Positions 7,061 through 12,435 of a stretch of 12,435 nucleotides of DNA are shown piece after piece. Numbering within the stretch: position 1 is the first letter of the stretch; every line of letters begins with the position of its first letter. The notes under the pieces were generated by a model. It made no database searches, was not told where the DNA came from, and saw nothing but the letters and a program-made list of their open reading frames with translations. The DNA lies in the NCBI GenBank assembly GCA_945872875.1, contig CAMCBB010000053.1, positions 1 through 12,435 of the forward strand. The letters are read 5' to 3'. Origin of the DNA: Flavobacterium psychrophilum. Lineage in GTDB: Bacteria > Bacteroidota > Bacteroidia > Flavobacteriales > Flavobacteriaceae. A program made the translations under genes and the position numbers.

Positions 7061-9418
7061 TTAGTATTCTATTTTTATTTCTGGTTTCGTTCCTTTTTCC
7101 CATGAAATCGAAATTTCAGCCTGATTTTTGTTTGTTGTGAAGTTAGTTTCTTTTCCGTTAAGCAGTACTTTTTTCGGGTTGATGTTATGTAATATAAGCG
7201 TAACATTTTTACCTTTTGAATTAAAGTTCTTGCCAATTTCTGCTGTAAAGTTGATTTTTAAAAAGGTGTTAGATAAATTACTGCCAAATTTTAAAAGCTC
7301 GTAATTCCCTTTTTCAAATGCATTAGGAGTAACTCCGTCATCATTGTATAAACTTCCAGTTGAAGTAGTTGCTTTTTCATCAAAATAATAATGCAAATCA
7401 AAATTATCTAAAGAATAGTCACTAGTATTGGTTATGGTTTTAATTCTTGGAATAAAGCTTCCACCAGACACAAAAACTGGAATATGCTCTTCAGAAACTG
7501 CAATTTTACTTGTTGTATTGCTAGCATATTCTTTATCGGAATAAAAATCAAACCAGTTGAAAACCGTATTTGGAAATTGCACTTCTGTTTCGGTGGTATT
7601 TGCTTTTGTAATTGGTTTAATTAATAAATCAGGACCCCAATAATATTGATCTGATTTTAGGTCTGACGAATTATTTTCCATATAAAATGGACGCATCAGC
7701 GGACATCCTTTTTGATTATTCTCAAATGCCAAAGTGTAATTGTAAGGCAATAATTGGTAGCGTAATTCTACTTGTTTTTTTGCTTTTTCTTTGGTTACGA
7801 TATCTTTGTAAGCCACTTCAGAAGCTACTTGCTCTTGTGCATGAGGACGAAATATTGGTGTGAAAACACCATATTGCAACCAGCGTAAATACAATTCGTT
7901 ATCAAAATAATCGCCTGCAAAACCACCTAAATCCGAATGCATATAAGCCATTCCTTGCATTCCCATTTGAACAGCAATTCCAACTTGACTTTGCAATCCG
8001 CCCCAACTTCTGCTTACATCTCCGCTCCACGGAATCATTCCAAATCTTTGGCTACCCGAATAACCTGCACGCATTAAAATAAAGGGACGCTGATTTGGGA
8101 AGTCTTTTTGATAGCCTTCAGCAATTAATTTTGCCCAATTGTGTCCGTAAACATTATGAATCTCATCTGCTTTTCCACCCGCAGTGATTACAGGATTCGG
8201 AAAAACTTCGGGTTCACCCAAATCGCCCCAAAGTCCGCCAACACCTTGATTGATTAATCTTTTGTAAACATTCCAAAACCATTCTTTTCCTTGTGGTTTG
8301 AAAACATCAACAATTCCGGTATTTCCAAAATAAAAATCCCAAGTTGCAGGCGTTCCATCTGCATTGGTAGCCAAAATTTTGTTAGCTTCCGCCTCTTTCC
8401 ATTTAGAAGAAGTGGTTAAAATAAATGGCTCGGTGATTAGTATCGTTTTGATATTCTTTTTATTCAAATCGGCTATCATTTTTTCTGGATTTGGGAAATT
8501 ATCTTTGTTCCAATCAAGATTTCCCATGGTGCCTTTAATGTCTTTTCCAAACCAATATAAATCTAAAATTATGGCATCAACTGGAATTTTGCTTTCTTCA
8601 AATTTTTGAATAGTTCGTTCAACTTCTTCTTGAGTGTGGTAGCCAAATCGGCTTGAGAAATTACCAAAAGCCCATCTTGGTGGCAAAGGTTGTTTTCCGG
8701 TAAGGGAAGTATAATTGGATGTAATTTCATCCCAAGTATCTCCAACAATTACCTGATATGTTTTTCTACCCGAAATAGTTTCATAGACTAAAGTGTTGTC
8801 TTTTTTGCTATCTAAATCTAAATAACCAATAGCTGCATTATCAAAATGAACGGCATACATTTTTGAAGATAAAACCATCGGAATACAAAAATTCATCAAA
8901 TCGGCATGAGTTTCATAGCCATAACTAGCGCGATTATACAACTGTAATCTGTTGCCACGACGATTCATGGTTTCAAAGGCTCTTGCACCGCCACCATATA
9001 ATTTTTCTTCTGGAGTAATGTTAAATTCAAGTGTTTCTGCCTCCTTTTTTACATAACCGTTTTTTTCAGATAAAATAAACCCACCATTTTTTAAATACGA
9101 AATTTTAAATGGAGCTTTATCAATTAAAATCGTAAGGTCCTTAGAATACAACATTAATGCATTAACACCATCCGTTAATTTGACTTTGCTTTTTTGATTA
9201 GTATTTATAATCGCCTCAGAAATAGGATTGAATATTTCTCCGTTTGGGATAAATGAAGTTTCTACAATTTTATCCGACAGGTATTTTATTTGGTATGAAC
9301 CATCATTTGTTTTTATCTCTAAATTATTTTTTTTCCAAGTATGCGATAGGTAACTTCTATTTGCATTTTGAGCAAATGAAAGGGAAGTAATTAATAGTAA
9401 GCAAAGTATTTTTTTCAT
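7061..9418 (-). CDS. Exported GH31 alpha-glucosidase or 4-alpha-glucosyltransferase
   Basis: A retaining enzyme acting at the non-reducing ends of alpha-glucans. The 785 residues start with a signal peptide (1-16, MKKILCLLL to SFA, cleavage before Q17). A beta-sandwich N-domain runs to about 240, with YGGGARAFETMNRRG at 141-155. The catalytic barrel follows, with nucleophile D399 in GLWGDLGEPE (395-404) and acid/base D467 in IPWSGDVSRSWGG (462-474). A C-terminal beta region has a DUF5110-type segment (LYNDDGVTPNAFEKGNYE, 690-707). The motif WGDLGEPE differs from the WNDMNEP of ordinary alpha-glucosidases. The 68-residue spacing between the catalytic Asps matches, from memory, Cellvibrio japonicus Agd31B, an oligosaccharide 4-alpha-glucosyltransferase. 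Location is periplasm or outer membrane. It lies 10 bases after the SusA-like gene. The GH31 assignment is certain; hydrolase versus transglucosylase is open. Confidence 0.93.
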   Translation of the reverse strand: MKKILCLLLITSLSFAQNANRSYLSHTWKKNNLEIKTNDGSYQIKYLSDKIVETSFIPNGEIFNPISEAIINTNQKSKVKLTDGVNALMLYSKDLTILIDKAPFKISYLKNGGFILSEKNGYVKKEAETLEFNITPEEKLYGGGARAFETMNRRGNRLQLYNRASYGYETHADLMNFCIPMVLSSKMYAVHFDNAAIGYLDLDSKKDNTLVYETISGRKTYQVIVGDTWDEITSNYTSLTGKQPLPPRWAFGNFSSRFGYHTQEEVERTIQKFEESKIPVDAIILDLYWFGKDIKGTMGNLDWNKDNFPNPEKMIADLNKKNIKTILITEPFILTTSSKWKEAEANKILATNADGTPATWDFYFGNTGIVDVFKPQGKEWFWNVYKRLINQGVGGLWGDLGEPEVFPNPVITAGGKADEIHNVYGHNWAKLIAEGYQKDFPNQRPFILMRAGYSGSQRFGMIPWSGDVSRSWGGLQSQVGIAVQMGMQGMAYMHSDLGGFAGDYFDNELYLRWLQYGVFTPIFRPHAQEQVASEVAYKDIVTKEKAKKQVELRYQLLPYNYTLAFENNQKGCPLMRPFYMENNSSDLKSDQYYWGPDLLIKPITKANTTETEVQFPNTVFNWFDFYSDKEYASNTTSKIAVSEEHIPVFVSGGSFIPRIKTITNTSDYSLDNFDLHYYFDEKATTSTGSLYNDDGVTPNAFEKGNYELLKFGSNLSNTFLKINFTAEIGKNFNSKGKNVTLILHNINPKKVLLNGKETNFTTNKNQAEISISWEKGTKPEIKIEY

Positions 9419-9428
9419 TGCAGGATTG

Positions 9429-11261
9429 TTATTTTAATTCCAATATCATAGCCGATTTACCTTCAATTTGTAAATCATCTTTTAAATTGATTTGTTTTTC
9501 AGAAAGCACTTCGATTGCAGATAGATGTGTCTTAATATTTTCTTTAAATCGATCTAAATTTAAGGTGTGTTTCTCGGTATCATTATTTAAAATCACCATA
9601 ACTGTTTCAGAATTAGAATATCTAAAGTAAACATAAACATTGTTTTCAGGAACATAATGTGTTGTTTTACCAAAATGAATTACCGATTTGTTCTTTCTCC
9701 AATTGAATAATTTAGCACTAAAATCATGAAATTTTTCTTGTTCTTGGGTTCTACCAGATGTATTAAAAGCATTATTAGCATCGCCATTCCAACCCCCTGG
9801 AAAATCTCTTCTAATATCACCATCTCCAACTGATTTGCTTCCGGCCATTCCAATTTCTGAGCCATAATAAATTTGAGGAATTCCTCTTACTGTTGCAATT
9901 AATGTCATGGCTAATTGGTATTTTTGAAAATCGTTTTTATATACATTATTTATACGATCGGTATCATGATTTTCTGCAAACACAAGCATATTATTGGTGT
10001 TAGAATATAAAAAGTCGTTGTTGAAATTTTCAAACGCTTTAACAACTCCATTGCGCCAATTTTGTTTATCCTCATTAAACATCCCTCCATTAATTGCTTC
10101 TTCAAGTGTAAAATCCATTACGCTAGGTAAATTAGAATTATAACTTTGAATAGCTGCTATCTTACTGTCTTTTTGCCAATAAGCAATTTGTGCCTGATTG
10201 TAATACCAAACTTCTCCCGTAATATTAAAATTCGGATACTCATCGGTAATGGCTTTTGTCCATTTTGCTATTGCGACTTTATCATTATAGGAATAAGTAT
10301 CAACTCTAAACCCGTCCAAATCTGCATATTCAATCCACCAAATGGCATTTTGTGTAAGATAATTTAAAACTAACGGATTGGATTGATTTAAATCAGGCAT
10401 TGATTTTACAAACCATCCATCCATGCATAATTTAGTATCGGTTATTGAGGCATTTAAATCAAATTGGGTTGCCATTCTATAATTGGTTTGTTTGTAACCT
10501 GGAAACTGATGGATCCAATCATAAGTTGGCAAATCACTCATCATCCAATGTTTGTAGCCCCAGTGGTTGGTTACATAATCCATGATATTTTTCATGCCTC
10601 GTTTATGCAATTCCGAACTCAAACGAACATAATCTTCGTTGGTTCCAAATCGAGAATCAATTTTATATACATCCGATTGACCGTATCCATGATAGGATCC
10701 TCTCTCGTCGTTGTCTTCACACAATGGAGTAGGCCAAACTGCAGTGGCGCCAAGTTCTTTAATATAATCTAAATTATTGATAATACCTTCGATATCTCCT
10801 CCGTGTCTTCCATCAATTTTAGATCGGTTTACCTTGTCAGTTGTGTCATTTGTGCTGTCGTTGTTTGGATTTCCATTAGCAAAACGATCTGACATGATTA
10901 AGTAAATCAAGTCAGTACTGTCAAAACTTTTTCGCAAGCGTGAATTTTCTTTTCTTGCTTTAAGCGAATAGTTTTTAGTGAAAGATTTATTCTTGTTTTT
11001 GAAAGTAAAAACCAATTCTTGGGCTGGAACATTTTTTGTGTCAATAGTTACAAAAACATAATTTGGATTTTCTGTTTTTTGAACTGTTTTGATAATAATT
11101 CCATTAGAAACAGACACTTCATTTTGGAAAATATTTTTTCCGTAGAACATAATTTGCACTTCAGACAAATTCATATCGCTCCACCAAAAAGGCGGTTCAA
11201 CTCGGTCTATTTGAGCAAAAGAAATAGATGTAATAAACAATAAAAACAAGACTTTTTTCAT
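9429..11261 (-). CDS. susA: SusA-like GH13 neopullulanase / cyclomaltodextrinase
   Basis: Hydrolyses maltodextrins, cyclodextrins or pullulan in the periplasm, as Bacteroides SusA does. The 610 residues begin with a signal peptide (1-16, SFA before Q17). A cyclomaltodextrinase-type N-terminal beta domain follows (about 17-105, opening with RVEPPFWWSDM). The GH13 barrel has region I MDYVTNH at 227-233, region II DGFRVDTYS at 316-324 with nucleophile D321, region III ITGEVW at 347-352 with E350, and region IV ENHDTDR at 430-436 with D433. RRDFPGGWNGD at 484-494 and a C-terminal beta domain complete the family architecture. Length is as in SusA. It is the first gene after a terminator hairpin that follows the maltose phosphorylase, and it is followed at 10 bases by the GH31. 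I found no good promoter motif directly upstream. The ATG at 11261 is chosen because it gives a clean signal peptide. Confidence 0.93.
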   Translation of the reverse strand: MKKVLFLLFITSISFAQIDRVEPPFWWSDMNLSEVQIMFYGKNIFQNEVSVSNGIIIKTVQKTENPNYVFVTIDTKNVPAQELVFTFKNKNKSFTKNYSLKARKENSRLRKSFDSTDLIYLIMSDRFANGNPNNDSTNDTTDKVNRSKIDGRHGGDIEGIINNLDYIKELGATAVWPTPLCEDNDERGSYHGYGQSDVYKIDSRFGTNEDYVRLSSELHKRGMKNIMDYVTNHWGYKHWMMSDLPTYDWIHQFPGYKQTNYRMATQFDLNASITDTKLCMDGWFVKSMPDLNQSNPLVLNYLTQNAIWWIEYADLDGFRVDTYSYNDKVAIAKWTKAITDEYPNFNITGEVWYYNQAQIAYWQKDSKIAAIQSYNSNLPSVMDFTLEEAINGGMFNEDKQNWRNGVVKAFENFNNDFLYSNTNNMLVFAENHDTDRINNVYKNDFQKYQLAMTLIATVRGIPQIYYGSEIGMAGSKSVGDGDIRRDFPGGWNGDANNAFNTSGRTQEQEKFHDFSAKLFNWRKNKSVIHFGKTTHYVPENNVYVYFRYSNSETVMVILNNDTEKHTLNLDRFKENIKTHLSAIEVLSEKQINLKDDLQIEGKSAMILELK

Positions 11262-11290
11262 GACATGAACTTTAAAATGAAATATTAATT

Positions 11291-11324
11291 AAAAAACAAA
11301 GTCGCAAAGATTTCTTTGCGACTT
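11291..11324 (-). terminator. Intrinsic terminator after the maltose phosphorylase gene
   Basis: On the minus strand, 16 bases after the GH65 stop codon, a perfect 11-bp inverted repeat (arms 11314-11324 and 11299-11309, AAGTCGCAAAG / CTTTGCGACTT) encloses a 4-base loop. It is followed at once by TGTTTTTT (11298-11291). Stem plus T-run is the textbook form of a Rho-independent terminator for transcription coming out of GH65. It separates GH65 from the SusA-like operon and may allow partial read-through. Confidence 0.85.
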
Positions 11325-11340
11325 AAAATATCGGAATTAA

Positions 11341-12435
11341 TTAAACTTTGACTAAGCTGTTTGGCTCCACAAGAACTTCTTTACCTTTTACATAAACCAT
11401 AATATCTTGAGATCCATCTAATGAAAATGAAGTTTCTTTATGATTTACAACAACTTTCAAAATTTGATTTCTAAAATTTATTTTAAACGAATAGCCTTCC
11501 CATTCTTTCGGAATTTTTGGCTCAAAATGTAATGCGTTATTTTTTACACGCATTCCCCCAAATCCTTCTACAATACTCATCCAAGTTCCGGCCATTGAGG
11601 TAATGTGACAACCTTCTTCTACTTCTTTATTGTAATCATCAAGATCCAATCGTGAAGTTCTTAAATAGAAGGTATAAGCCATTTCCATTTTATCTAATAA
11701 AGCTGCTTGAATTGAGTGTACACATGGGGAAAGTGAACTTTCGTGAACGGTAAACGGCTCATAAAAATTGAAATGTTTTTCTAATTGTTCTTTGCTGAAA
11801 TGATCTTCAAAGAAATAAAAACCTTGCAAAGTATCGGCTTGTTTGATATATGGTGAGCGTAAAATTCTATCCCAAGACCATTTTTGGTTAATTGGTCGTT
11901 GAGATCGATCTAAATCATGGACTTTTACCAACTCTTTATCTAAGAATCCATCTTGTTGTAAATACACTCCAAGTTCTTCTGAATAAGGGAAATACATATT
12001 GTCTGCAACTGCTTTCCAATGTTCAATTTCGGAAGCATCTAAATTCACTTTACTCATAATTCGAGTAAAATCAGAAGCATATTCTTTTTCTACTTTATTA
12101 ATCTGTTCAACAGCATAATCAATACACCACTTCGCCAAATAATTAGTGTAGAAATTGTTATTTACGTTGTTTTCATATTCGTTTGGACCGGTTACTCCCA
12201 GAATCACATATTGATTTCTGTAAGTAGAGTAGGTAGCTCTTTGCTGCCAAAAACGAGCGATGGCAATAAGCACTTCCAATCCTTTTTCAGGAATGTAAGA
12301 ATAGTCTCCTGTGTATCTGTAGTAATTGAAAATTGCAAAAGCGATAGCTCCGTTTCTATGAATTTCCTCAAATGTAATTTCCCATTCGTTATGACATTCT
12401 TCTCCATTCATGGTTACCATTGGATACAATGCAGC
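11341..12435 (-). CDS. mapA: Maltose phosphorylase, GH65 (C-terminal half; 5' part outside window)
   Basis: Cytoplasmic inverting phosphorylase that converts maltose and phosphate to glucose and beta-D-glucose 1-phosphate. The frame is open to the right edge: 364 residues are visible, roughly half of a family member of about 760, and the true start lies outside. The first visible residues read AALYPMVTMNGEECHNEWE and continue into ITFEEIHRNGAIAFAI, nearly the same as the catalytic segment of lactobacillal maltose phosphorylase that holds the general-acid Glu. Further on are INQKWSWDR, SPYIKQADTLQG and YEPFTVHESSLSP, the region that contacts phosphate in the GH65 structures. The final portion is the C-terminal beta domain. 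No signal peptide can be judged, but the family is cytoplasmic. A beta-phosphoglucomutase gene is expected nearby but is not visible. Trehalose or kojibiose phosphorylase are the alternatives, disfavoured by the HNEWEITFEEIHRNG match. Confidence 0.92.
   Translation of the reverse strand, partial: AALYPMVTMNGEECHNEWEITFEEIHRNGAIAFAIFNYYRYTGDYSYIPEKGLEVLIAIARFWQQRATYSTYRNQYVILGVTGPNEYENNVNNNFYTNYLAKWCIDYAVEQINKVEKEYASDFTRIMSKVNLDASEIEHWKAVADNMYFPYSEELGVYLQQDGFLDKELVKVHDLDRSQRPINQKWSWDRILRSPYIKQADTLQGFYFFEDHFSKEQLEKHFNFYEPFTVHESSLSPCVHSIQAALLDKMEMAYTFYLRTSRLDLDDYNKEVEEGCHITSMAGTWMSIVEGFGGMRVKNNALHFEPKIPKEWEGYSFKINFRNQILKVVVNHKETSFSLDGSQDIMVYVKGKEVLVEPNSLVKV

Noticed and set aside
8364..8609. Open frame on the plus strand inside the GH31 gene
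   Set aside because: It is antisense to the conserved catalytic domain of GH31, and its translation shows no recognisable motif. Similar antisense frames at 3968-4261, 9418-9630, 10146-10367, 10464-10772 and 11019-11243 are rejected for the same reason.
9370..11261. Near-identical signal peptides of the SusA-like and GH31 genes as evidence of a duplication
   Set aside because: The similarity (MKK, a hydrophobic run, then SFAQ) ends at the cleavage site, the codons differ, and the mature proteins belong to unrelated families. This is the common form of a flavobacterial signal peptide.
11299..11324. The same hairpin as a terminator for plus-strand transcription
   Set aside because: On the plus strand the stem is followed by AAAATATC rather than a T-run, and no plus-strand gene leads into it.
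12427..12429. TTG at the right end as a start codon of the GH65 gene
   Set aside because: The frame stays open through 12435 and encodes Ala-Ala before this codon, matching the middle of maltose phosphorylase. It is an internal Leu, not a start.

Overview
The window is AT-rich, tightly packed and almost entirely coding. It looks like a chromosomal segment of a member of the Bacteroidota, most likely a Flavobacterium-type organism. The evidence is a TAnnTTTG-type promoter element on each strand of the only divergent intergenic gap, the absence of clear Shine-Dalgarno sequences, and a SusA-type neopullulanase beside a maltose phosphorylase. No non-coding stretch exceeds about 85 bases, and I saw no tRNA, rRNA, CRISPR array or insertion sequence.

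Left block (1-2969, minus strand): an isoprenoid unit read from right to left as mvaD (diphosphomevalonate decarboxylase), a mevalonate-kinase-like GHMP kinase, and a UbiA-family prenyltransferase cut by the window edge. The gaps are 3 and 9 bases, so this is probably one operon driven from the 82-base divergent gap at 2970-3051. The UbiA protein resembles the digeranylgeranylglyceryl-phosphate synthase branch, which raises the question of archaeal-type ether lipids. mvaD carries a GC-rich palindromic repeat unit that reads in frame through the coding sequence; this is the most unusual sequence feature of the window.

Middle: tspO (plus strand, 3052-3528) is transcribed divergently from mvaD. 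It ends exactly where a convergent HI0933/BaiN-type flavoprotein gene ends, with no base between the two stop codons.

Right block (3529-12435, minus strand): an alpha-glucan utilisation region. In transcription order it holds a maltose phosphorylase (GH65, 5' part outside the window), an intrinsic terminator, a SusA-like periplasmic GH13, a periplasmic GH31, a MalS-like periplasmic GH13, then a cytoplasmic glycerophosphodiester phosphodiesterase and the flavoprotein. From SusA to the flavoprotein, spacings are 10, 3, 8 and -4 bases, consistent with one transcript. The likely scheme is that exported enzymes trim and rearrange maltodextrins in the periplasm. Maltose is then imported and split by phosphate in the cytoplasm to glucose plus beta-glucose 1-phosphate. 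The GH31 has features suggesting it may be a 4-alpha-glucosyltransferase rather than a simple glucosidase. No transporter, SusC/SusD pair or regulator is inside the window.
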